This document shows positions 17,148 to 26,655 of a stretch of DNA of 64,000 nt, piece by piece. Within the stretch, counting starts at the first letter, position 1, and every line of letters begins with the position of its first letter. The notes beneath the pieces were generated by a model that worked only from the letters and a program-made list of their open reading frames with translations, had not been told where the DNA came from and made no database searches. This DNA is from Myxococcota bacterium (GTDB lineage: Bacteria; Myxococcota_A; UBA9160; UBA4427), in NCBI GenBank assembly GCA_041389495.1, contig JAWKRT010000006.1, positions 124,001 to 188,000 on the forward strand, read 5' to 3'. A program made the translations under genes and the position numbers.

Positions 17148-18431
17148 CTAGAGCTTCGCGAGGTCGGTGACCGTGAGGTCGAGCCGCTTCTCGTACTCGA
17201 GCAGGTCGATCGGCTTGCGCGCGACGCCGCTCTCCATCGCGGCCTGCGCGACCGCGGGCGCCACGTAGAGCAGCACGCGCGGATCGAACGGCTTCGGGAT
17301 GATGTAGCGGGGGCCGAAGTCGAACACCTCGCCCGGATAGGCGCGCTTCACCGCTTCCGGCACCGCGTCGCCCTTCTTCGCGAGCTCCGCCAGCGCCTTC
17401 ACCGCCGCGTGCTTCATCGGCTCGTTGATGTCCGTCGCGCGCACGTCGAGCGCGCCGCGGAACAGGAACGGGAAGCCGAGCACGTTGTTCACCTGGTTGT
17501 GGTAGTCGCTGCGGCCCGTCGCCGTGATGGCGTCGTCGCGCACGGCCTCGACCTCGGGCGGCGTGATCTCCGGGTCGGGGTTCGCCATCGCGAAGATGAT
17601 CGGCTTGCCCGCCATCGAGCGGACCATGTCCTGGGTGACGAGCCCGGCCTGCGAGAGGCCCACGAACACGTCGGCGCCCTCGAGCGCCTCGGCGAGCGTG
17701 CGCGCCTTCGTGTCGCGCGCGAACGGCTGCTTGAAGGCGTTCAGGTCCGTGCGGCCGGTGTGCACGACGCCCTTGCTGTCGCAGAGCATCATGTTCTCGC
17801 GGCGGATGCCGAGGTCGCAGTGCAGCTTCGCGCACGCGATGCCCGACGCGCCGGCGCCGCTGAAGACGACCTTCGCGTCCTCGATGCGCCGCCCCGTGAT
17901 CTCGAGCGCGTTGAGCAGCGCGGCCGCCGAGATGATCGCCGTGCCGTGCTGGTCGTCGTGGAAGACCGGGATGTCGAGCGACTTCTTGAGCCGCGCCTCG
18001 ATCTCGAAGCACTCGGGCGCGCGGATGTCCTCGAGGTTGATGCCGCCGAACGTGGGAGCGATGAGCTCGCACACGCGGATCACCTCTTCCGGATCCTCCG
18101 AGTCGATCTCGATGTCGAACACGTCGATGTCGGCGAAGCGCTTGAAGAGGACGCCCTTGCCCTCCATCACCGGCTTGCCCGCCGCGGCGCCGATGTTGCC
18201 GAGCCCGAGCACGGCGGTGCCGTTCGAGATCACGGCGACGAGGTTGCCCTTCGACGTGTAGGAGTAGATCTGCTCCGGATCCTTCTCGATCTCGAGGCAG
18301 GGCGCGGCGACGCCGGGCGAGTACGCGAGCGACAGGTCCTCGGCCGTCACCGTCGGCTTGGTCGGAACGACCTTCACCTTCCCCGGGCGCCCTCGGCGGT
18401 GATACTCGAGCGCGTCTTCCTTCAAGCCCAC
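17148..18431 (-). CDS. NAD(P)-dependent malic enzyme (short form)
   Basis: 427 residues: decarboxylates malate to pyruvate and yields NAD(P)H. This is the short bacterial form, without the phosphotransacetylase-like tail. Motifs: LAYSPGVAAPC, GNIGAAAGKPVMEGKG, the metal-binding PVFHDDQHGTA, and the Rossmann FSGAGASGIACAKL. The GTG start at 18431 is preceded by GAGGAAG at good spacing and gives the usual N terminus (GLKEDALEYHRRG). NAD versus NADP preference is not resolvable by eye. It sits upstream of the acyl-CoA carboxylase; providing NADPH and pyruvate for fatty-acid synthesis is a plausible link (inference). Confidence 0.93.
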   Translation of the reverse strand: MGLKEDALEYHRRGRPGKVKVVPTKPTVTAEDLSLAYSPGVAAPCLEIEKDPEQIYSYTSKGNLVAVISNGTAVLGLGNIGAAAGKPVMEGKGVLFKRFADIDVFDIEIDSEDPEEVIRVCELIAPTFGGINLEDIRAPECFEIEARLKKSLDIPVFHDDQHGTAIISAAALLNALEITGRRIEDAKVVFSGAGASGIACAKLHCDLGIRRENMMLCDSKGVVHTGRTDLNAFKQPFARDTKARTLAEALEGADVFVGLSQAGLVTQDMVRSMAGKPIIFAMANPDPEITPPEVEAVRDDAITATGRSDYHNQVNNVLGFPFLFRGALDVRATDINEPMKHAAVKALAELAKKGDAVPEAVKRAYPGEVFDFGPRYIIPKPFDPRVLLYVAPAVAQAAMESGVARKPIDLLEYEKRLDLTVTDLAKL

Positions 18432-18503
18432 TTTGGTCTTCCTCTGGATGTGGCGACGGGCGGAGAGCGCCCGGCCCCGTCCGTCCGGCGCCCGATACCA
18501 AGA

Positions 18504-18530
18504 GCGTCCCTGCACAGTGCACAGGGACGC
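18504..18530 (-). promoter_or_regulatory. hairpin/operator in malic enzyme leader
   Basis: Perfect 9-bp arms, GCGTCCCTG and CAGGGACGC, flank a nine-base centre containing CACAGTGCA, 73 bases upstream of the malic-enzyme start. It could be a transcription-factor operator or an RNA hairpin. On the minus strand, TGATAGACT (an extended -10-like element) lies about 50 bases further upstream, without a recognisable -35. Confidence 0.4.
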
Positions 18531-18679
18531 CCGCTGTCCGTGGCTGCCGGCGGCGTGAAAGGGCTCGCAGTCTATCAGATCGACGGCGCTTCGGGATGGC
18601 GCCGGGCTGCGAGAAAGCGCAGAAGAGGCGCCAACTTGGCGGTGCGCCACGCGCTCGCGCGGAGCCGCGCCCGCCGGCG

Positions 18680-19318
18680 CTACGGAGCCGCGCGCTCGAG
18701 CGCGCGCCGCAGACGGGCGAAGTGCGCGCGCGGCGCGAAGTAGACGACGCTCCGCGCGCCGTCCTCGTCGCTCACCGAGAGCGCATCGACGCCGCCCTCG
18801 ACGAGCGCCTGCGACTCGCGCTCGAGCCCGAGCGCGCGCAGCACGGCGTACTCCTCGCCGACCGAGATCACGACCCAGGGCGACGCGGCGGAGGCGCCGT
18901 CGCCCGAGCGCAGCACCGACTCGAGCAGCCCGTGGCGCCAGTGCTGGTGCTGCATCGACTCGGCCTCGCGGCCGAGCGAGGAGAGCGCCACCGAGCGCAG
19001 GTAGTGGAAGTCCATGTCGACGGGGCAGCGGTCGAGGAACGGGGTCGCGACGGCGAGCACCTCGCTCCACTGCTGCTGCGCGAACGCCGCCGCGGCCGCC
19101 GCGATCGGCTGGCCCTCCTCGCAGCGCCGTGCGAAGTCGTCGCGCTCGCCGTACTCGCGCCGCAGCTCGCCGAAGTCGACCGGCCGGCTCCAGTCCGTCC
19201 GGGAATCGGCATAGCGAAGACGCTCGGCGCCCGGGCCCCCGGCGCGATCGCTCGCGCAGGCCGCGGCGAGCAGCGCGATCGCCGCCACGGCCGCGCACCC
19301 TCGATGGCGCTCCCGCAT
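18680..19318 (-). CDS. DUF4919-like lipoprotein
   Basis: 212 residues. The N terminus MRERHRGCAAVAAIALLAAAC is a lipoprotein signal (Cys at about residue 21). The start at 19318 is fixed by GGGGGAGGT immediately upstream; a longer ATG at 19369 has no such site. The body matches my memory of DUF4919: FGELRREYGERDDF, DFHYLRSVALSSLG, HWRHGLLESVLRSGDG, PWVVISVGEEYAVLRALG. That family is described as secreted and of unknown function. Monocistronic. Confidence 0.78.
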   Translation of the reverse strand: MRERHRGCAAVAAIALLAAACASDRAGGPGAERLRYADSRTDWSRPVDFGELRREYGERDDFARRCEEGQPIAAAAAAFAQQQWSEVLAVATPFLDRCPVDMDFHYLRSVALSSLGREAESMQHQHWRHGLLESVLRSGDGASAASPWVVISVGEEYAVLRALGLERESQALVEGGVDALSVSDEDGARSVVYFAPRAHFARLRRALERAAP

Positions 19319-19410
19319 GCGCACCTCCCCCGCAGCGCGCGTGCGCGGCGGATGCGGCGCGTCGTGCACGCGCCGGCGCGCAGCGTACCGCGGGCGGCGA
19401 TCGGCGGCGT

Positions 19411-19659
19411 TCAGCGCGGCGTCCGGCCCTCCGCGATCGCCTCGACCGCCTCCTTCGCTTCCTTCAGCCCGACGCGGTGCTGCTCGCGGTAGAGCTTGAT
19501 CGCCTCGATCTTGCGACCGGCGGCCATCAGGCCCTCGACGGTGTGGGCACCCGCGTCGCCGCCCGCGGGAAGGCGCGCGCCGTCGCCCGCGCTTCCGAGC
19601 GCGCGCGCGACGACGAAGACGACGATCATCACGACACCGGCGACGAGGAGGGTCTGCAT
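19411..19659 (-). CDS. small membrane protein with L7/L12 C-terminal-like domain
   Basis: 82 residues. One N-terminal membrane helix (LLVAGVVMIVVFVVARALG) is followed by a Gly/Ala linker and HTVEGLMAAGRKIEAIKLYREQHRVGLKEAKEAVEAI. That last segment matches the helix-turn-helix part of the ribosomal protein L7/L12 C-terminal domain. It is not the ribosomal protein itself: the N-terminal dimer domain is missing and it is membrane-anchored. Role unknown; a docking module for a GTPase or other factor is conceivable. It is divergent from hflX, 81 bases away. Confidence 0.72.
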   Translation of the reverse strand: MQTLLVAGVVMIVVFVVARALGSAGDGARLPAGGDAGAHTVEGLMAAGRKIEAIKLYREQHRVGLKEAKEAVEAIAEGRTPR

Positions 19660-19740
19660 GGGCCGCCTCTTCGGCGCGCGCGCGCCCGCACTCGAGTACT
19701 CTCCCGCCCCGAGCCGCGCCCGCGGTGGAGCTCCGAACCG

Positions 19741-21216
19741 ATGTCGTCGACCGCGCCCGCCCGGCCCCGCGCCGTCTTGCTAGGCGTCCAGCTCTCGGGC
19801 GTCGCCGACCGGGACTTCACGTCGTCGCTCGACGAGCTCGCGCGCCTCGCGACGACGCTCGGCTTCGAGGTCGTCGGACGCGTCGTCCAGCGCCGCGCGC
19901 GCATGGCGCCGGGCGCGGTCGTCGGCAGCGGAAAGCTGCGCGAGCTCGCGCGCTGGACGGGCGGAACGGGCGTCGTCCCGCTCGGCCCGCGCGCCGCCGG
20001 GGCGCGCCGCCGCGACGAGAGCGACGACGAGGACGACGCGCGCGGCGACGAGCCGCGCCACGAGGAGCTCGAGGCCGGCGACGCGAACCGCGACGACGAC
20101 GGCGAGCGCGAGGACGACGCGGACGACACCGGGGAGGGCCCCGACGACGACGCGCCGCCCGCGACGATCGTGCTCGTCGACCACGACCTGACGCCGTCCC
20201 AGGCGCGCAACCTCGAGCGCGCGACCGGCGTCGAGGTGCTCGACCGCACGGCCGTCATCCTCGCGATCTTCCAGCGCCACGCGCGCAGCCGCGAAGCGCG
20301 CCTGCAGGTCGAGATCGCGCGGCTCGAGTACATCGCACCGCGGCTGCGCGAGACGGGCCTCGGCCGCGACCGCCAGGGTGGAGGCATCGGCGGCCGCGGC
20401 GCGGGCGAGAGCGCGTCCGAGCTCGATCGCCGCAAGGTGCGCGACCGCATCGCCGAGCTGCGCAGCGAGCTCGCGAGCATCGAGCGCGAGGACGCGACGC
20501 GGCGCCGGCGACGCGAGGGCGTGAGCACCGTCGCGCTCGTCGGCTACACGAACGCCGGCAAGTCGTCGTGGATGCGCGCGCTCACCGGAAGCGGCGTGCT
20601 CGTCGAGGACAAGCTCTTCGCGACGCTCGGCACGACGGTGCGCGTGCTCGAGCACGCGGGCGCGCACCGCATCCTCGTCTCGGACACGGTCGGCTTCATC
20701 AAGCACCTGCCGCACGACCTCGTCGCGAGCTTCCGCTCGACGCTCGACGAGGCGCGCGAGTGCGACCTGCTCGTCCACGTCGTCGACGCCTCCGACCCGG
20801 CCCACGAGTCGCAGCTGGCGGTGACGACGGACGTGCTCGCGTCGATCGGCGCGGACGAGGCCCCGCGCCTGCTCGTGCTCAACAAGGCCGACAAGCTCGA
20901 CGAGCTCTCCCGCGCGCGCGTGCGCGCCGCGCACCCCGACGCGCTGCTCGTCTCCGCGCGCCGCGCGGAGGACGTCGCGACGCTTCGCGAGCGCATCGTC
21001 GCGCACTTCGAGCGCGACATGGAGGAGGCGGAGCTCGTCGTGCCCTACGCGCTCCAGCGCGTCGTCGCGCAGGCGCACGCGACGGCGCACGTGCTCCGCG
21101 AGGAGCACGACGCCGAGGGGACGCGCATCCGCGTGCGGGCGAGCGCGCAGGCGCTCGCGCGCCTGCGCTCGGAGCTCGCGGCGGCCGCCGCGTCGGGCCG
21201 GCCCGCCGACCGCTGA
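19741..21216 (+). CDS. hflX: GTPase HflX with acidic insert
   Basis: 491 residues, longer than typical HflX (about 420-440). HflX is a ribosome-associated GTPase that can split stalled 70S ribosomes. The glycine-rich linker (GRDRQGGGIGGRGAGES), long coiled coil, G1 loop GYTNAGKSS, G3 SDTVGFIKHLPHDLV and G4 NKAD are all present. Between the N-terminal strands (GTGVVPLGP) and PATIVLVDHDLTPSQARNLE there is an Asp/Glu/Arg-rich insert at about residues 88-139, where other HflX proteins have a short loop. The insert is low-complexity and probably disordered. Confidence 0.93.
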   Translation: MSSTAPARPRAVLLGVQLSGVADRDFTSSLDELARLATTLGFEVVGRVVQRRARMAPGAVVGSGKLRELARWTGGTGVVPLGPRAAGARRRDESDDEDDARGDEPRHEELEAGDANRDDDGEREDDADDTGEGPDDDAPPATIVLVDHDLTPSQARNLERATGVEVLDRTAVILAIFQRHARSREARLQVEIARLEYIAPRLRETGLGRDRQGGGIGGRGAGESASELDRRKVRDRIAELRSELASIEREDATRRRRREGVSTVALVGYTNAGKSSWMRALTGSGVLVEDKLFATLGTTVRVLEHAGAHRILVSDTVGFIKHLPHDLVASFRSTLDEARECDLLVHVVDASDPAHESQLAVTTDVLASIGADEAPRLLVLNKADKLDELSRARVRAAHPDALLVSARRAEDVATLRERIVAHFERDMEEAELVVPYALQRVVAQAHATAHVLREEHDAEGTRIRVRASAQALARLRSELAAAAASGRPADR

Positions 21217-21232
21217 CCCGGCGAAGTCTGGA

Positions 21233-21607
21233 CTAACGAGCGCTCGCCACGGCGAGGCTCGCGACGAGCAGCCAGAGCGCGCCCGTCGCGACGCCGCCGA
21301 CGTGGAGCGGCGTCGCGATCGCGAGCCAGCGGCACAGGCGCAGGAGCGACGGCGACAGCCCGGCGCGACCCGCCTCGAAGTAGAGGAAGCGCTGCAGCGC
21401 GAGGCTGCGTTCGGGCGAGGCCATCCAGAGCGACGGTCGCCCGAGGCGTTCGAACTCGCTCGGACACTCGCGCTCGAGGCGTCGCAGGAGGGCGGCGTAG
21501 CCCGGCAGCGTCACCGCCGTCCCGAGCACGACCGCGGCGGCGAGGAGGGCGAGCGGTGCGTGGAGCGGCGGTGCGAGCGCGGCGCCGACCGCGGCGAGGA
21601 CGTCCAT
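21233..21607 (-). CDS. small membrane protein, unknown
   Basis: 124 residues with two confident membrane helices (about 15-38 and 93-120) separated by a charged segment carrying RRLERECPSEFERLGRPSLWM and LQRFLYFEAGRAGL. No family recognised. Its stop is 17 bases from the convergent hflX stop. It ends a run of minus-strand small envelope genes. Confidence 0.6.
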   Translation of the reverse strand: MDVLAAVGAALAPPLHAPLALLAAAVVLGTAVTLPGYAALLRRLERECPSEFERLGRPSLWMASPERSLALQRFLYFEAGRAGLSPSLLRLCRWLAIATPLHVGGVATGALWLLVASLAVASAR

Positions 21608-21622
21608 CGCGCGGCCGCGACG

Positions 21623-22222
21623 CTAGTCGCGGATCCAGCCCGGCGGAACGCCGGCCGCGTGCGCGCGCTCCTCGAGGCGCTCGAGCCAGCGGCGGTTCAT
21701 GTCGATCTCGTCGCGCACCTTCTGGCAGGCGTTGGCCTCCGCCATCTCCTCGTCGTAGGCGCGCCGGCCGGCGCCCTCCGTGTACCGGAAGCGGTCGCCC
21801 TTGCAGCGCTCGGCCGCGCCCTCGAGTCGGGCCATCGCGTCGCGGTACTTCTGCGCTTCGGCCCGCCACTCGGCCTCGGTCTTCCCGCCCGCGCGCTCTT
21901 CGGCGGGCTCGGCGCCGCGCGCCGTGCGCGCGGCCGGGCCGGCGCGCCGTCGGGCCGCGGGTGCGGCGGCCGGGGCCTCCCCTGCGCGCGGCGCGCTCGA
22001 TGCGCCGGATGCGCTCGGGACGACGCCGCGCTGGAAGGAGCCCTTCCCCGCGCGCGCGGCCGCGGCGGCGGCCGCCCGCTGGTCGGCCGGCACCTCGTCG
22101 GGGTTCGACGTGAAGTGGACGACCCCATCGGGATCCGTCCACTTGTAGATCTCGGCCGGTGCGGCCGCGGCCAGCACGACGAGCGACGCGAGAGCCAGGG
22201 CCGGCGCGAGACACGATCGCAT
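21623..22222 (-). CDS. DUF4124-type secreted protein
   Basis: 199 residues. A signal peptide (LAPALALASLVVLAAAAPA) is followed by EIYKWTDPDGVVHFTSNPDEVPADQR, the classic DUF4124 start. An Ala/Pro-rich linker and a charged C-terminal coiled coil (EAEWRAEAQKYRDAMARLE, then RRWLERLEERAHAAG) complete it. Probably periplasmic; DUF4124 proteins have no assigned function. The ATG at 22222 has GAGGAGG upstream. It lies 15 bases upstream of the small membrane protein gene. Confidence 0.75.
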   Translation of the reverse strand: MRSCLAPALALASLVVLAAAAPAEIYKWTDPDGVVHFTSNPDEVPADQRAAAAAAARAGKGSFQRGVVPSASGASSAPRAGEAPAAAPAARRRAGPAARTARGAEPAEERAGGKTEAEWRAEAQKYRDAMARLEGAAERCKGDRFRYTEGAGRRAYDEEMAEANACQKVRDEIDMNRRWLERLEERAHAAGVPPGWIRD

Positions 22223-22317
22223 GCGCGCATCCTCCTCGGCCGCGCACGGTCGGCCGGGCCCGGCGAACGCTTGAGGAGACGGCCGCGGATGCCGGTGCGA
22301 TGCGCGCGTGCCGCGCG

Positions 22318-22842
22318 TCAGTCCGCGCGCGGCTTCCACCCGGCCCCGCGCACGTGCGCGGGCACCGGAGTGTGGGCGCCGTCCCAGTCGTCGAGCCGCT
22401 CGACGAGCCACTGGAACCACTCGGAGAACGTCGGCTGCCGGTTGCGGACGCGCGTCTCCTCGACCCATCGGGCGAGCTTGCGCCACATCACGCGCGAGAG
22501 GCCGCCCGCGAGGTCGCGCACGAGCGAGAACGGCGCGATGCGCCGGAACACGAGCAGCCCCATCGTCTCGAACGTCGTGGCGACGAGGAGGGCCGCCGAC
22601 TCGTGCTCGGGCCCGAGCGCGCGCAGCGAGTCCGCGTCCGTCTCGTCGGGCAGCGCCATCACGACCTGGACGGCGCGCGCGAGCTCCGGACTGTAGAAGG
22701 AGCGCATCAGCTCGCTCGCGACGGCGTCCTCGCGCACGCGCCGCGCTTCGCGCAGCTGTCGCACCGCGAAGAAGGCGCCGCCCACGACGGTCGCCCCGCC
22801 GAGGATCTCCGCCAGGTTGGCGAGGGTTGCGAGGTCCGTCAT
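22318..22842 (-). CDS. membrane-anchored protein, DUF4760-like
   Basis: 174 residues. One N-terminal membrane segment (LAEILGGATVVGGAFFAVRQL) is followed by a helical cytoplasmic part with EDAVASELMRSFYSPELARAV, FETMGLLVFRRIAPFSLVRDL and EWFQWLVERLDD. This arrangement resembles DUF4760-type proteins of unknown role. Assignment is by general pattern only. Confidence 0.6.
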   Translation of the reverse strand: MTDLATLANLAEILGGATVVGGAFFAVRQLREARRVREDAVASELMRSFYSPELARAVQVVMALPDETDADSLRALGPEHESAALLVATTFETMGLLVFRRIAPFSLVRDLAGGLSRVMWRKLARWVEETRVRNRQPTFSEWFQWLVERLDDWDGAHTPVPAHVRGAGWKPRAD

Positions 22843-22983
22843 CGAGCGCGCCTCCGGCGCGCAGCATACGCGATGGCGGAGTCGCCCTCGCGCACTTCCC
22901 CTTCGACGTCGCCCTCGTCGGGAGCCGCAGGGCCGGCGCCGGCGCGGGACGGCGCGCCGCGAGCCGCGCAGGCTCGCGCCCGA

Positions 22984-23247
22984 CTAGCGTTCGACCGGGC
23001 ACTCCTCGGCGCGCGGGTCGCAGCCCCACGCGCGGCGCGCGTTCGACTCGTAGCGCGCCTGCGCCTCGCGAAGGCGCGCGGCGAGCGCGGCGCACTCGGG
23101 GTGGTCGGCTCCGCGCTCGGCGACGCAGGCGCGGTGGGCCTCGCGCGCGGCCGCGACCTCGCGTCGCTCGCTCGCGACACACGCGTTCGTGGAGAGGCCC
23201 AGCACGAGCAGCGCGAGGAGCCGCAGGCGGATCGGTCGCAGTGCCAA
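22984..23247 (-). CDS. small lipoprotein, unknown
   Basis: 87 residues from a TTG start at 23247, supported by GGAGGG nine bases upstream. The N terminus (LRPIRLRLLALLVLGLSTNAC) reads as a lipoprotein signal, although the lipobox (TNAC) is not ideal. The mature part is short, helical and Cys-containing (HRACVAERG, HPECAALAARL, WGCDPRAEECPVER). It is downstream of the Ser/Thr kinase gene by 50 bases and may belong to its operon. Confidence 0.6.
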   Translation of the reverse strand: MALRPIRLRLLALLVLGLSTNACVASERREVAAAREAHRACVAERGADHPECAALAARLREAQARYESNARRAWGCDPRAEECPVER

Positions 23248-23297
23248 GGCGGGCGTCCCTCCAGCGTCGCTCCGGTGGACGCGGGCGCCGCGCGAGC

Positions 23298-24686
<1,389 letters not shown>

Positions 24687-24707
24687 CGGGGTGTCGCGGT
24701 CGTCGCG

Positions 24708-25160
24708 CTAGGCGCGGCGCGCGGTGTCGAGCGCGTCGTCGAGATCGGCGACGTCGCTCAGGTCGCCGAGATCCCAGACGCGGCCCCCCGCGCCCGAGCC
24801 CGCGATCTCCTCGACGACGTACTGGAGCTCGACGGAGCCGATGTGCACGCGATCGCCGTGCTCGAGTGCGGCGCCGGCGACGCGCGCGCCGTTGACGCGC
24901 ACGCCGTTCGTGCTTCCGAGATCGCGAATGCCGAAGCCCGCGACGCCGAGCTCGATGCACGCGTGCTCGTGCGAGACCGATGCGTCCTCGATGCGGATCG
25001 ACACCTTGGCCGAGCGCCCGATCACCGCGCGCGTCGCGCCGAGCTCGTACTCGCTGCCCGCCGCCGGACCGCTCAGCACCGTGAGCGCGGCGCGGTGCGC
25101 CTTCAGGAAGTCCTCGCCGCACTGCTTCGCCGTCACGCGCCGCGTTCGACCGTCTCGCAT
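24708..25160 (-). CDS. FHA domain protein
   Basis: 150 residues. The FHA core is complete: VIGRSAKVSIRIEDASVSHEHACIEL, then DLGSTNGVRVNGARV. FHA domains bind phosphothreonine peptides. A short N-terminal helix and an acidic C-terminal tail (WDLGDLSDVADLDDALDTA) flank it. GGGGAGG precedes the ATG at 25160. It is the first gene of the minus-strand group with the kinase; being its substrate or recruiter is the natural inference. Confidence 0.9.
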   Translation of the reverse strand: MRDGRTRRVTAKQCGEDFLKAHRAALTVLSGPAAGSEYELGATRAVIGRSAKVSIRIEDASVSHEHACIELGVAGFGIRDLGSTNGVRVNGARVAGAALEHGDRVHIGSVELQYVVEEIAGSGAGGRVWDLGDLSDVADLDDALDTARRA

Positions 25161-25267
25161 GCTCGCCTCCCCGGGTTGCGCGGCGAGAGCGAGCGCACGC
25201 CGCCGTGCGCGGTGCTCGCGTCGTGCGCATTCGGGGCGGGCGTGTCGGCGCGTCACCCCAGCCGCGC

Positions 25268-25283
25268 CGTGACTCGTGTCACG
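25268..25283. promoter_or_regulatory. inverted repeat, possible operator
   Basis: CGTGAC-TCGT-GTCACG, 6-bp arms, lies 108 bases upstream of the FHA gene in a 218-base gap without a gene. It could be an operator for the FHA/kinase unit. No promoter boxes were recognised next to it. Confidence 0.35.
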
Positions 25284-25378
25284 ACGCGGGAGGAGACGCG
25301 GTGCGCGCGCACGGCATTGCGCACGAGGAAGCGCAGCGACCTCGTGCGAGCGGCGGCGCGCAGGGCGCGCGCGCCGCG

Positions 25379-26158
25379 TCAGGCGCCGAGCTGGTGAGAG
25401 AGGCGCTCGGCCGCCGCGACGAGCTCGGGCACGGCGACGTCGTGCAGGCGCATCTCCGTCAGGCGGTTCGACGGCCCCGACACGGAGAGCGCTCCGACGC
25501 ACCGCCCGCCTTCCTGGAAGACGGGAGCGGCCGCGCACGCGAGGCCTTCGTCGTACTCGCCGAGGTCGAGCGCGAAGCCCTGCGACGCGACGGCGCGCAG
25601 CTCCTCGACCAGCTTGTCGCGATCCGTGATGGTGGCGGGCGTCGACGATGCGAGCCCCGCGGCGATGCAGCGCTCGTCGAAGGCGACGCGCGTGGGTGCA
25701 TCGGCGTGCGCGACGAGCACCTTGCCGAGCGCCGTGCAGTGCACGGGGAGCCGGCGGCCGACGCGCGAGGCCGCGAGCACGAGCGCGCGCGGCTGCTCGC
25801 CGTCGAGGTGGATCACCTCGAAGTCGTGCATCACGCCGAGGTGCGCGGACTCGCCGAGCTCGAGCGCGAGCGACTCGAGCACGGGGCGCGCGCGTTCGAG
25901 CAGCCGGCTTCCGCGCGCGAACGCGCGGCCGAGCTCGAGGCACCGCGTCCCGAGCCTGTAGCGGTCCGTCGAGGCGCTCTGCTCGATGTAGCCCTCGAGC
26001 TCGAGCGTCGCGAGCAGCCGGAACACGTTGTTCTTGTGGAGGTCGAGGCGACGGGACAGCTCGCTCACGCCGAGCTCGATCTCGTCCTGGAACATCTCGA
26101 GCAGGCGCAGCGCATTCTGCACCGTCTGGATCGCGTAGTCGCTCTTCGGCTTCGTCAT
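25379..26158 (-). CDS. IclR-family transcriptional regulator
   Basis: 259 residues from the ATG at 26158, the normal IclR length; an upstream ATG would add 35 residues unlike the family. The winged helix-turn-helix is at about residues 10-75 (VQNALRLLEMFQ, VSELSRRLDLHKNNVFRLLATLELEGYI). The effector domain follows (HCTALGKVLVAH, FALDLGEYDEGLACAAAPVF, GALSVSGP). The ligand is unknown; IclR proteins usually control catabolic genes of aromatic or short organic acids. No target operon is adjacent, so it may act elsewhere or on itself. Confidence 0.92.
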   Translation of the reverse strand: MTKPKSDYAIQTVQNALRLLEMFQDEIELGVSELSRRLDLHKNNVFRLLATLELEGYIEQSASTDRYRLGTRCLELGRAFARGSRLLERARPVLESLALELGESAHLGVMHDFEVIHLDGEQPRALVLAASRVGRRLPVHCTALGKVLVAHADAPTRVAFDERCIAAGLASSTPATITDRDKLVEELRAVASQGFALDLGEYDEGLACAAAPVFQEGGRCVGALSVSGPSNRLTEMRLHDVAVPELVAAAERLSHQLGA

Positions 26159-26430
26159 CGTGTCGCAATCGCACTCCGCAGCGTAGGACGCGGTCGTCCA
26201 CCGCGCGCTGCAATCGGGGCCGCGCCTCGCGGACGCGCAACCTTCGGGTTGGCAATGCAGCACTGGATCGGACGTCGGGCGAGCGGGGCTTCAGCGACAG
26301 GAGCGCTCTTCACGACCGACGAACCGTCGTGAGGCGCCAGAGCAACCGGGGGGATCATGCTGGCACCGACTGGCAGTGTTGAGCTTGGTGACGAGGGCCG
26401 GGGAAGTGAACCCGTCGTCGGAAGCGGGCC

Positions 26431-26459
26431 CATCTTGCCAGCACCGCCGACGGTGTCAA
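26431..26459 (-). promoter_or_regulatory. candidate sigma-70 promoter
   Basis: On the minus strand TTGACA (26459-26454) is followed after 17 bases by AAGATG. The -35 is perfect and the -10 poor. It would start a transcript some 270 bases upstream of the IclR gene. Confidence 0.35.
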
Positions 26460-26508
26460 GCAAGCATGCGCGCATTTTTTCGCTGCGCGCGACGTACACA
26501 CGGAACGG

Positions 26509-26543
26509 TGTTCGTCGTTTCGCGCGAAGGATCGCGACGAACA
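26509..26543. promoter_or_regulatory. inverted repeat with palindromic core
   Basis: TGTTCGTCG (26509-26517) pairs with CGACGAACA (26535-26543), enclosing the ten-base palindrome TTCGCGCGAA (26519-26528). This symmetry fits a dimeric-protein operator or a cruciform/RNA stem. It lies in the IclR-lspA gap. Confidence 0.45.
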
Positions 26544-26655
26544 ACGGGATTCGTCACGGCGCGCACGCGTGCGACGCGATGCGCGCGCTGCGATTTTTTT
26601 CGCGCGCGGCGTGCGCGACGTCGCACACGCCGCGATCGCCGACCGCGCGTGCGCG

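Larger units (their letters stand above)
26159..26655. other. long intergenic region of unlike composition
   Basis: This 497-base gap between the IclR gene and lspA is visibly less GC-rich than its surroundings and carries T6 and T7 runs (26475-26480, 26594-26600). It holds a TTGACA-type promoter candidate (26431-26459, minus) and a long inverted repeat (26509-26543). A duplicated CTGGCA lies at 26363-26376. A 129-codon minus frame (26155-26544) spans it but has no domain and no good start. A non-coding RNA or long regulated leader for the IclR gene is possible; none was recognised. Confidence 0.5.

Noticed and set aside
26363..26386. CTGGCA repeats resembling -24 boxes
   Set aside because: The GC element falls nine bases after GG instead of ten, and the second box lacks TTGC; not a sigma-54 promoter.
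26155..26544. 129-codon minus frame in the IclR-lspA gap
   Set aside because: No domain, no ribosome-binding site, amino-acid use unlike neighbours; more likely non-coding.
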